Shown here: positions 10,890 to 23,800 of the stretch, one piece after another
Position numbering within the stretch: the stretch's first letter is position 1
How the letters are laid out: each line of letters starts with the position of its first letter
Source of the DNA: Parasponia andersonii
Taxonomy: Eukaryota; Streptophyta; Magnoliopsida; Rosales; Cannabaceae
Length of the DNA stretch: 64,000 nt
NCBI GenBank assembly: GCA_002914805.1
Contig: JXTB01000089.1
Location: 798,163 to 862,162 of the forward strand
Reading direction: 5' to 3'
Translations under genes and position numbers: made by a program
The notes under the pieces: generated by a model
Seen by the model: only the letters and a program-made list of their open reading frames with translations
What the model was told of the DNA's origin: nothing
Databases searched by the model: none

Positions 10890-13800
10890 TTCTCCCATTC
10901 TTATAGGAATTTCCTCTTGAAATTCCAGTTAAATTGGGAGTGTGAGCTAAATTGTAAGAAATAGCCACTAGAAGTATAGTGAATACTTAACTACAGAAAT
11001 TTAGAGTATTAAACCAAATACTAGTTAATAAAAAGATATTCCTCACCTGGCATCAGAATCCTATCAACATACTAACCACATAATACCAATGGTTGGAAAC
11101 AATAACTTTAAGTATGAGAGTTATTAAAAGGATAATGATGATAATTATGGCCTGAAGTTAAGAACACAAGGCTTTGAACACTAATTGTAAGGTACAAAAC
11201 TAGAATAGCAGACTAAAAGTCAGATATAGAAATACCGTCCCCTTGATCATACTAAATTAGTAATATCCTGGGATATAAATATTTGTCTGCAGCCAGAACC
11301 TAGTCCTAGACAATCTATGAGACAATGACTCTAACAGGAGTCTCTTTCTAAGTGCAGAACATAATTGAATAGAGTTTAATAGAAAGAAAAAGAATCCTTT
11401 TATTACATCACATAAGATAAACGAGTTTAGAGATCGAAGGTGACAAAGAGAGTTCAATGGCTTATAATAATTTTCCGTTCTCCGAGTAGAGTAAGAAATA
11501 ACACTAAACACAAACCATTTCTAGTTAAATGCAAGACTAGAATACTCAAATTGGAAATCACCAACGCAGAATATTAGTACAAACTTCAATCTCAAATGTA
11601 AGAATCCAAACCATAAGAAATTTGAAAAGCATTTCAAATCATTCATTCAGTATAAAACCACATCAAAGCAAACCAAAGTGAATACAGATCCAAAGACTCT
11701 ACAAGTCTTTGATATAAAGAAAAACTTCATAGACATAATCTTATGTCCTGACAATATATATATAATTGAAATCGACACTTAGCGCTCCATAAAAGGTTCT
11801 AATAGAATAGGTCATCTAGTACCATCCTCAAGTGACACCTTTTCCTATGCAACCTCTTTTCAATTTAGAATTAAAATAATTTTGAAAATATTTTTGAAAA
11901 TATTGAATGTAAAAAGTGTTGGGGCCTAGAAATATAAAACTAGTTCACAATATGGTTTTTTCTTGGCCAAAAGTAAACTAAACTTGAGCTTTGAGTATCC
12001 CTTTACAATATACAAGTAGATTTTAATGACTCTTAAAGTAAAATTCATGAATAATTTCATTCTAATTATCATTAGTTATATAACAATCATTATATTGTAT
12101 AAAATTTAAACCAAATGAGGATTTAGATTCAATTCAACATCAATATTTTGTAAAAGTTTCATTCCATGCATATATAATGAAAATTCCTAGTAGTCACAAG
12201 AATCAACTTAAAGTTGAGTTATATATGATAACCATTTATTAAAACCGACATGAAATATGTAAAGAAGATACCAATTAGATTCCCATAATCCACATAATAG
12301 GAATTTATTGTGAACACTATCACTTACAAATCTAAACAAAATGATAATTGAGACTTTTTAAATTACCATAGTCAATTTAACTTTCAAAACTAATGAGATG
12401 TTTTGATTCAACCCAAAGCAATAACTAAGCACAATAGGAAGTTTTCTAAGATTCCAAACTTTTTCAAAATAAACAAACAAGGTTCTATAAAGGACTTGAA
12501 ACTACAATAACGATTTTTGTTTTTTTGTTTTTTTTTTTTTTGAAGAAAAGTAAGGTTTGTTTCATTTTTAGAAACATTAGAGTAAGAAAAGAAATATTAA
12601 TCCTCATTTCACAAATAGAAGTAACTATAGGAGTTCATAAAAATTTCATACTGGGTGGAACCAACCAAATGATTTCATACATAAATCCTATGAGTTGGGG
12701 AAGTACAACAAATTCCTCAATGAAACTATCTCATACTATTAAACACCATACAAATCTTCCCAAACATCAAATTAAAGTACATCAATCCATTTGAATCCAA
12801 ACTCTCACCATCCTCCTAAGTCTTCCCAGCACTTGGGAGATCAATCAAAACCAATTACACAATGCCCAAGATCCAATACAAGCTCTGCATAACCTCAATG
12901 CAATTTTGTTCATACTGTCAAAAATTAAGTTAGCATGAATCACAATGACTTAACAATCCAACAAACACTAATAGACCATGCATTAACTAACAAGGGAAAT
13001 CACATCGAAGAAAACTTAGCAGAAACAAGCAAATTTGAATAACAAAATGCACAAGGCCTAAGTGACATGCTCCAGAAAATTTAAACCAAAATTCCAACTC
13101 AAATATTTTCATCCAATAAGGATTTTTATGATGCAAGCAATCACATCAAATTCCTATTCTCTAAGTAATATATTCTAAACAAATCATAGGTATAAATCTT
13201 TAAACGCATGTGTGAAGCAAAAAATTTTCTCCAAAATCATTTTCAATCCATACCAAAGTTTACTGAGTAGTCAAACTTGTAAAAATTTTTATTCAAAACC
13301 TTTCTTACATAACTTATACCCATTTTTTCCTTTTAAAATAAACTTATGAATCAATTTACAAAAGCATTTATTTGATTTCAAATCAAGTATTAAGTAAAGA
13401 TTAAAGAATGTTTAGTATTCTACTAAGTCCAAAATTAGTAAAGGAAGCTGAGAAGTTTGATTTATGCATATACATTTATAGAAACAAATACCTTATTCTA
13501 GAGGTCTTTCAAATCAACACTACTAAATGTAAAGCAAAATCTTAGTAGTATATAAATAGATTGGTGGCTTCACAAAGCTTAGTCTCAAAGTAGCATATTA
13601 ATTTTTAAAAAATACTTTCTTTGAAAAAGTATAGTACTCTCTCCCAACCAATGCTCGAGTTTAAAATGTTCATGATTTCTTTGAAAACAAATATGCTACT
13701 TTCGTCAAATATCAAGGTCTACGTTATTTAAAATCTTAATTGTCCACTTGGAATTTTCAAAATTCCAAAATCCAATAGCTCGATTTTAAATCCAACCAAA

Positions 13801-14512
13801 CTCTCAATAATTCAAGAATTCTCAAACAAAGGACTACAATAACAAAACTTGATGAAATTAGAGAAATACAATTACTATATTTAAATAATATCTCAAAATA
13901 TCAAACTAATCATTCAATCAATAAGCATGCTACGTAAAAAGTATCATCAATACGAACATTAAAATATAGAGCAAGGCCATGAGTTATCTAAATTAAGTTA
14001 TCACGAAGATATGAATCTAAAGAAAATAAAATCTCAACCCAATAAATACCAATAAAATCAACCCACATCAGTTAAAGTACAAACACCCAACTTGTGTATC
14101 ACAAGCAAAAATCTTTAAGAAAATATAACTACAATCAAATACTATAAACAAAAGCAAATATACAACGCGAGGAATAACATATAGATAATCCATAAGAAAG
14201 TCAAAGCATCATAACTAAGATGCAAGAGACCTGATTACTACCTTAAAACCTATGAGATTCATATTATGATCTCAATGAATGGGAGAGTACAAGAACAAAT
14301 GTCTATTTGAAATGAGGAATTTCATTAAGAGTGGTATTCAATAATCTCATGTCAATTGGAAATCACCATCCCAAGGATAAAAGAATTTCACTTGGAGGGA
14401 TTTAATGGAGGACTTGGAATACAAAGGAGCAAAAACAACTTATGCAGACAATTTCTAAGTGTTGTATGAGGTATTTGTCAAAACCACTTTAAAACATTTT
14501 TAAACACTAAAA
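10890..14512 (-). other. Non-coding interior of the LARD element
   Basis: About 3.6 kb with no credible reading frame; the few short open frames lack retroelement motifs. The part nearest the PBS (14220-14512) resembles 37020-37340, the equivalent part of another element, in blocks such as GAGTACAAG and GATATTTGTCAAA, showing both belong to one non-coding family. Conserved non-coding interiors may carry packaging or dimerisation signals, but none can be named here. Confidence 0.65.
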
Positions 14513-16313
14513 TGTTGGTAAATTGACCTAACACTTAGGAAAATCATGCATGCATGCAGATATAGAAAAACACATGATCATATCATGAACACAGCAGAAA
14601 AATTAGCGGATTTAGGTTTTAAAATTTTTACATGAAAACAGTTTTCATAACCATATAATATACATGCATAATATATAGGATCATGTACAACATAAATCAA
14701 ATCTAGATACAAAATCCTAGAGATGAGATTAGGGTTTACCTCTTGTAGCGTGTTCCTCCTCGATCTCCTTATTGATGGTGATCAAACCTCCAACTCTAGA
14801 TTTTCTTGTCTATGCTCTTGCTCTTGGTTGACGAAGCGAGTGAGCACCAAGTCGAAACCTTCGTTGAAGAACGATCAAGAACGCCTTCTTGAACTTATGG
14901 AATACCAGGACGTGAGATGAGACTATGAGATTATGGAAAACCTTTTTCACTCTCACTTAGCCTAGGTTGGCCGAATTTTCTCTCCCTCTCCCTGTGTCTT
15001 ATGTGTGTGACTCCTTATGAGTTACTGTGTAGTTTTTCTCTCATATATCTTATATATATGGGAACAAAAATTGTAACCCTAGTCCAATTAGGATTGGGCT
15101 TGTTCTCCAATTTGGGCTTTGAGTGTATTTTTATAAATATGTCCAACTCATGAAACTTATTTATAAAAATACCAACTTCTGTGTAGAATCATTATTTTAC
15201 ACAGTTTCATGAAAATTATTTCACAAATACCACCAACCAATTAATGACTTAATTGAGCTAGACAAGGGACCTAATGGATCCAAATAATCTAAGCTCCAAT
15301 AATATGATAAATACATAATAACTCTTATTATGGTATTTATATAAATATTATTAGTGAAAGGGACACTCCACTAAAGGCCCAATACTCCATTCTTAGATTA
15401 AATGACATGTCTTTTATAGAGATTTAATCAACTAATCTTAATTAATCGATCCATCTAGCATATTCTATACCACATATATAATCCCTATACAATGACATAG
15501 TTGGACAGGTGAAATTATCGTAATACCCCTCTAACACCTATTTACCTTTAAGTTACCATCTTTCTATCAAGGAATAATGTTATCGATAATTTTGTTGTCA
15601 ATGGCCATTTAGACAAAATTATCAACCAATTCACAAAGTGAATACTAAGATCTTAGATTTAATTATTCCATGAATCTTGAAAGAACCTAAAGTGGCATTA
15701 ATGTATAGTGTCCTTAACTATTTGTTGTTCCCATCAATTCATAAGCCATAGCCTCCAATATGCCAGAGTTTACCTCTAACTTCATAGAGGTTAGTCTTTT
15801 AACAAATCAAAAGGCTATAACCTATGAAAGCAAGTCCAGTCAAACATCAATGTTTAAGATTTATATGCTAAGAGCTAGTTTGTGATAATATAAGAATTGA
15901 GTTACGGCACTCCAATTCTTTATATTACCTGGTCAAGTTTAATACGCATAACTTGTTTATGTTGTATTAGTATTTCTATCAGAAGTCAGATACTTCAATA
16001 ATTTGAGATACATCATTCCCGTTTAGATAGACAAACACTATAACCTATAGTAAATAAAGTATTCCATCTTTATTTACAGATTGTAAACTACTTCATTTAG
16101 ACTTAGATAAAGAAACAAGTCTCTCCATAATTAATACTTAATCATATTTGTTTCTTTATACACATATAAAGTAATTGAATCTTTTTCAAATGAATAAACT
16201 ATTCAACTAAGATAGTTTAATTTAGCAAATATCATAATTTCATATAAGAGAAAGTTGTTTATACTCAAAAGGGTAAAATTAGAAATCTGCATTTTAGGAC
16301 AAAAATCCCAACA
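14513..16313 (-). mobile_element. Solo copia LTR with TAAAA TSD, nested in the LARD element
   Basis: The sequence begins TGTTGGTAAATTGACC and ends AAAAATCCCAACA, giving TG...CA termini, and is flanked by TAAAA at 14508-14512 and 16314-16318. There is no interior, so it is the product of recombination between two LTRs. Family similarity to the LTR at 5413-6684 is clear in the 15400-15800 part, which sets the minus orientation. It interrupts the LARD interior just before the PBS and is therefore younger. Confidence 0.9.
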
Positions 16314-16350
16314 TAAAATGCATCACAAGCATGATCCTAGATAGATCTGT

Positions 16351-16362
16351 GCTCTGAAACTA
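16351..16362 (-). promoter_or_regulatory. Decayed primer-binding site of the LARD element
   Basis: The minus strand reads TAGTTTCAGAGC, two mismatches from TGGTATCAGAGC, three bases from the LTR edge at 16366. It marks 16366-18687 as the 5' LTR. Confidence 0.7.
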
Positions 16363-16365
16363 TTT

Positions 16366-18687
16366 TGTCATGACTGGGAATCGAAAGCCATGACTTTTAA
16401 TAATTTTGAGTGTAAATAAAGATAAATAAGGAATTTCAAAATTCAGATGAAACCAAGTACTTGGATTTTACATTTTAGTCCTCAGATCATCAGAAATTCA
16501 ATATTAAAATGAGTCCTTCTTTAGTTCAGTTTAATAAGGAAGAAACACTAATTAAGATTTAAGAAAACATAGTTAATTCATTTAAAAATTTGGTTTAATA
16601 AAACTTTAGTATTGGATAAATGAATTTCACAAATTTTGAGTCTGAATATTTAAAATTTAATTTAGAGAGTTAGTCATGATTTCAAGTACTTAATTTTGAA
16701 AATATACTCCTTAGGAACTATAGTATCCCATTCATATACCAAATCTTTAAATAGTAGTAAAGACATCCTCATAAATTCACTTAGTAAGTATAGCAAACTT
16801 GGCTAAATAAGTAGACATAAAGAAAGATTAGGACAACATATAGGGACCAACTGAAGGAGAGGAAGAGGGCCACAAGTATAAGCTAATCGACTTGCCTACC
16901 CATCAAGATAACTAACTCTAATGAATAGTCATATAAAAGAGAGGAAAGTAGGGAGGGTGAGCTTGAAAGCTCAATAGAAATACTATTACCTCATTTGAAA
17001 ATCTTTTTAGTGATAGAGAGCTCATGCATGGTTAGTTTAATCTAAAACACTTTTTGTAAAATAATATATATATATATATATATATATGAAAGTATGATAT
17101 CTAAAATCAATCAATCCACAAACACATGACACAAATCCACCCATATCCATGAGTTCACCACCTCTCATTAATGGAAACTAGGATATTGGCTCTACATATA
17201 CCATACAGCCTACCTGACACCTAGTCTATACCGGGAGGGACACCTGTGCATCGCTTACTAAACCTAGAGGAGTTAACGCCTCGCCTACACCTATAAACTT
17301 AGAAGGATAACCTACTCACCTACGCCTGCTAAAATGGAGAGGTAATCAAACGAAAAACCACACTTGGGTTCATGGACCTTGCATCGTTTATAGGATCATA
17401 GCACTACACTGTAAAACCTCATGATGCTAACCTGGTGCTCATGTATAATCCGATGACATGTATACTCTAAACTGATGTATAGAAACAACCATGAAGTAAT
17501 AAAAGTTCAAGCAATGCTCTGGTTTTTAGTAAAATAGTTAATTAAATATCATAGAAAAAAAGGCAGCATAACGGCCATATTTTAGCATATCAAAAAATAA
17601 CTTGCACTCAGAAAAGTCCCAAAGTAATACAATATATATCATACAATCTAATTGAATCACAAATATCTAAAACAGTTCTAAAATCATGTTTGTCATCATA
17701 TGCAGCATAAAGTAAGTTTTATTCAAAAACTATATAAAATACAGGTAACCAAATCCATGCACTACCACAATGTTGGAACCTCGGGGTGTCATTGGACAAT
17801 CATTTGGAGGGTCGGGAACTGGTTCCAGACCCTCGATCACTCTCTTAGGAAAACAAATTTCTCAATAGAACTTCAAATCAACAAGCAGACTTCTCCATTG
17901 AATTCCTAATGCTCAAAATAGCTAGATCAGATATATAATTCATCCAATTCGAGTCAGGGTCGAAACTAGACCTGTTGCACGAGGTAAAATCTAAGCCATC
18001 CGATATCATTTTTCGTGCCAATCACTAAACATAGCTAAAATATATATATATATATATATCAGTCTTGACCATTTTACGAGTACATTTTAAAAATGGCATT
18101 AAAAATACGATCCAATGATCTGATCAAAAAGTCAACTCTTGAATCTTAAAGCTCAAACTACTCAAAAATTGCAACTTTTAGTCTAGAAAAAATATGGTCA
18201 CGAGATAAATACCTGAAAATTTCTCTCGAAGATACAAATCTAATGTCGAATATTCAAGATGTCTCACGGCTATTTATACTCTCTAGTGACAATGCAAGCC
18301 TCCGGTGCTTCAGCGATTCGGCAGCGAACTTGGGGCGGTTCGGCAATGCAGTGCCAGCAGTTAGCTTGGCCGGACAATGGCTGCAAGGTAGTGGCTAGAG
18401 GTGAGCTACTTCGATGGCTTGATGAGAAGGAGAGCAGAGAGCAAACGAAGGAGGAAGAGAGAAAAAAGAAAGAAAAGAGGAGGCCACATGACCTTTGTGT
18501 GGGACTGTGAAATTTTTTTGAAAATTGCACAATAGTCCCCTATTTACAAAATCTTTTCACTTTAGCATTAAAAAAGATTTGCATTTTAGTCCTTGCTTCC
18601 AAACACTTTTGCAAACAAGTCCCTCTCTTATTTAGTCGAAAATTGGTAAAATCTCCAAATTACCCTATTAAAATCTTGGTCTTTACA
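16366..18687 (-). repeat. 5' LTR of the LARD element
   Basis: It starts TGTCATGACTGGG next to the PBS and ends TCTTTACA before the ATAAT TSD. It includes (TA)n tracts near 17065-17089 and 18040-18058. A GC-richer, purine-rich segment at 18290-18510 is matched in position and composition by the chromovirus LTR at 55350-55690. Open frames on both strands of that segment are composition artefacts. Confidence 0.82.
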
Positions 18688-18692
18688 ATAAT

Positions 18693-18917
18693 CTAGTAGG
18701 TTTTTTAATGTATTTACAAGTATTTTATTTAGCCGTTGGATCATTATCTAATGACTATCATGATTGAGTAGTAGAAAAAAAAATAACAATAAAAACATAT
18801 TATTTAATATTTTTCTCTCTCTATATTTTATTATGAAAAGAAGTGCGTAATGAATTTTACTTAGGCAAAATAATACCTATAAATAAGTTAAAAAAAATTT
18901 CCTATTGAATTGGTATC
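18693..18917. repeat. Degenerate copy of a (TA)n-associated MITE
   Basis: The stretch shares the order GTTGGATCATTATCTAAT, ATTATTTAATNTTTTTCT, TTTTATNATGAAAAGAAGTGC and a closing TTCCTATTGAATTGGTATC with 18936-19390 and 24862-25092. It is followed directly by a (TA)n run at 18919-18935. Its left end is not clear, because it begins next to the LARD TSD. Confidence 0.45.
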
Positions 18918-18935
18918 TTATATATATATATATAT

Positions 18936-19390
18936 GGGCACCAATCGAGTATGTATTTTTTTTTTTTTACTTATGCATAGATATCAATTTGGCCGAAAAT
19001 TTAGCATACATATTTTTTTATTGTAAAAAGTAAGAAAGAGAAAGAGCATTAATGATACACGTCTTTTCATGTACTTCATTATAGTCATTGGATCACCATC
19101 TAATGGTGATCCAACAGCTAAAAAAAATACCTACCCATAGGTAAAGAAAAAAAAAATACCTATTGGATTGGCAACCTATATAGTCTTTTCATACACTTCA
19201 TTATAGCCATTGGATTACTATCTAATGGTGATCCAATGGCTATAATGAATTACATGAAAAGACGTGCATTATTAATACTCTTTCTCTCTCTTACTTTTTA
19301 CAATAAAAAAATATGCATACTAAATTTTCATTGGCCAAATTGATATCTATGTATAGGTATAAAAAAAAAATACCTACTGGATTGGTACCC
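18936..19390. mobile_element. Hairpin MITE between (TA)n microsatellites
   Basis: The left arm starts GGGCACCAATCGAGTA and the right arm ends TGGATTGGTACCC. The two arms are near-complete inverted repeats of about 200 bases, including ATCTAATGGTGATCCAA and its complement and GAAAAGACGTGCATTA. A (TA)n tract abuts each end. This is a foldback, MITE-like element. TA microsatellites at both ends recall the rice Micron type, which is known to sit between (TA)n repeats; the relation to Micron is an inference. Confidence 0.7.
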
Positions 19391-19419
19391 ATATATATAT
19401 ATATATATATATATATATC
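19391..19419. repeat. (AT)n microsatellite
   Basis: An AT dinucleotide run immediately right of the hairpin MITE. Similar runs are at 17065-17089, 18040-18058, 18919-18935, 22957-22977 and 43030-43072. Confidence 0.85.
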
Positions 19420-19853
19420 TGGAAATATATGTGATTGCAATAACCTTTCTATGTTTCTTTAAATGTAATAAGTAAATAATAAAATTAATGTCAATTTAAA
19501 AAAAAAAATCTAGCTATTGTGACGACATAGTTCTCAATTATAACACAACAAAACATTGATGTACTAAACAAACAAATGATCCTGCATTTTTTTTCTCTTG
19601 CACTTTTTTATTTGTATAAGTATTTGAAGAAAAGTATTTCATGTTTATGATAAAATTTTCTAAAGACTGATTCATTGTTTGTTATTCTATACCTGTACGA
19701 AATGATTTTCTCTAATTCAAAAATTCGTGGAAAGATACTAAACTTTTGTACTACTTCTTTCCATTCTTTATCTTCTATTCTTCCCACACTTTCTCTCTTA
19801 TCTTCGTCTCACTAAATGTTGCCCCACCCCAACTGCCTAGCCCGGTTATAAAT

Positions 19854-20030
19854 GCAAGCTAGCTCGAATTTCTAAAACTACGGCATAGCCCAGCCCTAAG
19901 GCTTGCTAAGCCAAAGGCCGAGCTAGGTTAGGCCTGGCCTTAAGCTATTTTTTTGTTAAAATTTTATTTTATTTTTTAAAAAAGCCCAATATGATAGGCG
20001 GGGCCAGGCCGCAAACTAGCTTGTTTGGTC
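19854..20030. repeat. GC-rich imperfect inverted repeat, MITE-like
   Basis: GCAAGCTAGCTCG at 19854 and its near-complement CGCAAACTAGCTTG near 20016 bracket a segment rich in AGCCC/GGGCT/GGCCTGGCC words, which stands out from the AT-rich surroundings. The layout suggests a decayed foldback or hAT-like MITE. No TSD is evident and there is no coding potential. Confidence 0.4.
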
Positions 20031-20736
20031 ACGCCTATTTTTTCATCTCTAATCATCCTCATAAGTTTTCCCAAGCTCCGTCCTCAAGTAAACCATAACT
20101 CCTCTCTTTCTTCCTCTCTAATTTAATTCTTGTCAAATATTTTTTTGATTAATCTTCTAACAAATTATTTCAATATTTTTTTAGATATGATAATCTCCTA
20201 TTATTAGCAAAAGTGAGGTTAGTAAAGTGTTTTTTTCTTTTTAAATAATTTTATTGTTACAAATGTTGTTATTATGATATTGTTTAAAATATGGATGAAA
20301 TTTTGATATGGATAATTTTGAGGGTTTGTGAGTTTATGAATATGGTTTAATGTGGTGAGTTTAAATTAGGTGCTGTGGTGAATAATTTTAGGCGGTCTGA
20401 ATATGAATTTTATTATAGTTTAGGGTATGGGTCATCATTTTTTTATTTTTTTTAAAGGTATGGGTTATGATTTTGACACTTCGAATTTGTTTAAGGATTT
20501 ATTTGGGGTTATTGACGTGTGAGTATTGGGGGGAGTTAATTTTTGAATTGGCTCTATTATAGGTATTTTGATTGTATTGCTTTTTATTAAAATTTTAGTT
20601 TGGTGGTTTTTGAGGTCTTTGTGTTTGATTTTTTGGATATGGATGCGGTGTTTGATTTTTTATATAATTTCAGCCCATTTTTCCCCAAAAAAAAAAAAAA
20701 TTATTTTTACTTTTTAAAATATTAAGGATTACTGAG

Positions 20737-20851
20737 AAAACATAAGTCGTGGCAATATACCCTCTATTGTGATGAGATAGAAATTTATTACTATAGAGTT
20801 AATAGATGACTTTTGTTGTAGTGTGTCTGATAGAAGACATTTATTGTAGTG
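20737..20851 (-). mobile_element. CACTA-like right terminus
   Basis: Two successive end-like motifs occur, TTTTGTTGTAGTG (to 20823) and TTTATTGTAGTG (to 20851), the complement form of CACTACAA. They are preceded by CCTCTATTGTGATGAGATAG, similar to CTCTATTGCAACAACGAG near 8230. The three bases after 20851 are TAT, and TAT also precedes the CACTA-like start at 8212. The two may be ends of one element split by later insertions; this is tentative. Confidence 0.35.
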
Positions 20852-20873
20852 TATGTAAAGAGACAAAAAAAAA

Positions 20874-20874
20874 N
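20874..20874. other. Single undetermined base
   Basis: One N follows an A-run of about ten. It may be a base-calling problem or a collapsed gap; nothing shows which. Confidence 0.9.
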
Positions 20875-23800
20875 CCTTCTTATAGTATCAACAGATATAA
20901 TAGATTCAATTTACATATTTAGTATATAAATTTTTTTACTAGGCAAATTCGATTTTACATTTTATAAATTTTGCTAAGTAATTGGACAATGGATATCTAT
21001 TTTAAAAAGGCCCCAAATTCCGCCACTTCCTGAGAAAACCTTAAAGAATATTTATAAGAGGTGGCTTTTTTTAAGATCAATTTAAAAAAAGCCATTGTTT
21101 ATACCTATTTCATAAATAATTATTTTATAATTTTATTTTAATAAATGGCCATTTTTTAGTTGATCTACTTTTTATAAAGAAAATCAATTTTTAACAAATG
21201 AAATCAATTTTTCAAAAAATAAATCAATATATGTTGATATACTAAATATGAAAACGGGCTATTTTTTAAATAATTTTTAAAATTCGACCATCTTTTAACA
21301 GTGTTTGAAAAACAGTCATTTTGCAAACCATGATTCCAAATTCGGCCAATTAGCTAAAAAGCCCAACCATAAAACATTGGTCATTTCGTTAAGAAAATAG
21401 GAAACAAAAAAAAAGAAGGAAATTTGACTTTATATGTTAATTTTTTTTTAAAAAAAAAGAATAAATAAATCCCAAATTTATTTAGAAAAGTTCAATATAT
21501 AAAAGTTTATTTAGATTCATACCATTTCTTACCACTTGTATATTTGATGTAACCAATCAAATTGTATCTTTAAAATTTAAATTTGTTAAAAATACTTTTG
21601 ATAACCAGTCGGGCTACCTAAGAGAACTAATTTGGTAGTTTTCAAATAAATTAGGCCATCAAGATTTTTCAATTTTTTAAACTTTGGGCCTAAATTTAGT
21701 CCATAATCCAGTTTAAATTATAGCACAAGTTAAAAAAAGGGAAAAATAAACAATAAAAAGCAATTTTAAGGAAAAAAAAAAACTAGAAAAATACGGTGGT
21801 TTAATTTTTATTGGATCTGGTACATTTTTGTTTAAAAAAAATTCTATTTTCAAATAAATATTTAGAGAAATACCATTTTTTAAAATAGTAACTTGTTATC
21901 GGTAACTAATTTTCAAGTATTGGTAACTAATAACTAAATATATTTATAACTGATATAAAACTAGTAACCGGTGACTAGTTTTCATAAACTAGTAACTAGT
22001 AATCTTTTTTAAAATAGCATTCTTCTAAAATCCTTTTAAAAATAATATTTTTCTAATAAAAGCCATATAGGAATTGAGGACAAAACTGACTTCTATATTT
22101 TTGTAATTATTTTTATTTTTATATGTAAAAAGTGTTAGAAACCTAAAAAAATCACCAGAAGTCTCTTAATATATCTTTGCATGAACCTCCAAATTCAAGC
22201 CCCAACAAAATAATTCTAAAGTTTAATCCAATAACAGTAGTTGTAGATTCATTATACACCGAATAGGCCTTCTACTATTGATCACTATATGTTCAAACCC
22301 AATTAAATTAGGGGAATTTTCTTTCAAAATTTCAAGCCCAAATACCAAAAATTGAAAATTCCCAAATGGACCAAATTTTTTGGAAATTTATACAACTATC
22401 ACTTTTTTAAAAATCAATCAAAAAATAACATAATAAGTATTTATAAAAATACCACTTTTTCTTCAAAATTAGTATTTTTCAATGGTAGTCAAAGTTGCCA
22501 GTTTGATTACCTAGAGTAAATAATATAGTTACTTGAGATAACCAGACTTAATTGTCTACTTTAAGTATTTCATCAATTAATAAAAAGTGATATTTTCTAA
22601 TTAAAATTTGGAATTATTTAAATAATTTCAATATGCATATTACAATTAAAAAAAATCCAATTTCCTCTTTTAAAGTCATATGGGAAATTTAAAAAAAAAA
22701 TTGAAAAATCCTGCTCTCAATTTTTGTTTTTTTGAAAAATCTAGAAATTACTTAGAAAAGATATCGCATTTGAAGGTATTTAGAAAAATACCACTTTTTA
22801 CCACTTAAGGACTACTTGAGTTAATTGGTTGAGTTATTTTGAGTAACCTGAATCGTTACCTCAATTAACTCATGTAACATGACTAGTTACCACAAATACT
22901 TTTTCTCAGTCAAATTTTCAAATAAAACTAGTATTTTTCTATATGCATATATGTGTATATATATATATATATATATTTCAAAAATGATGTATTTCTAAAC
23001 AAAGTTTTGAAAATAATATTATCTATAAATTTGGAATTTTTCAAAAAACTTAGGGAAATTTTGATTTTATATGATAAAATTTCAAAAAAAAAATTGAAAA
23101 ACCCAGGATTTTAAAATTTTTTGAAAAATTTCAAATTAATTTAGATAAATACCATTTTTTACAAATTAATAAGTTACTTGAAGTAATCCATCAAGTTACT
23201 TTTGAGACAACGAGTCTAGTTATCTCAACTAATTTGATTGATTACCCTAAGTGATTTGATTGATTGTCTTGGGTCTAGTTACCTTAAGTAACTCGGTTGA
23301 TTACCCACAAATAACTCGATTAATTATCTCAAGTACCTTTGAAAAGTACCAATTTCGAAATCAAAAGTGGTGGTTTTCTAATCATATTTAAAAGTATTAT
23401 TTTTCTCAATAGTTATAAAAATAATATATTTTTAAATAAATTCTAGATTTTTTTCAAATTTTTCAGATTTTGGACAAGTCCAAGACTTTGGCCCATTGGG
23501 GATTTTTCAATATTTTGTATTCGGCCCTGCATGTCTGAAAGAAGCCCATTCAAATATTGTTGAAAATTGTACATAGGATTCAAAACTTCACAAATTGATT
23601 TGCTTTCTATAACATGATTGACTCACCGTTCAAACAGACTTAAGAAGACTGATTTTCGCCGTCAATATTTTCGATGGTCCTTGTCTGCCACGCACATGTT
23701 GCTTCATTGTTTTCTTAAAAGAAAAATAAAATAAATCTATAATGGTAATCCAAAATAAATGATGGCCTTCAGTAAAAATCAAAAGGCCAAAATGGGATGA

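Larger units (their letters stand above)
8488..18687 (-). mobile_element. LARD-type non-autonomous LTR retrotransposon with ATAAT TSD
   Basis: Both ends are exact. ATAAT at 8483-8487 precedes TGTCATAATC, and CTTTACA ending at 18687 is followed by ATAAT at 18688-18692. LTRs lie at 8488-10889 and 16366-18687, with a PBS relic at 16351-16362, so the element reads on the minus strand. Without the nested solo LTR the interior is about 3.7 kb, and I find no gag or pol motif in any frame. Long LTRs around a non-coding interior fit the LARD class. LTR sequence resembles the chromovirus at 53663-63002. Confidence 0.85.

Noticed and set aside
18259..18530. Open frames on both strands near 18.3-18.5 kb
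   Set aside because: They lie in the GC/purine-rich end of an LTR; equivalent frames occur at 55475-55708 and 62336-62738 for the same reason.
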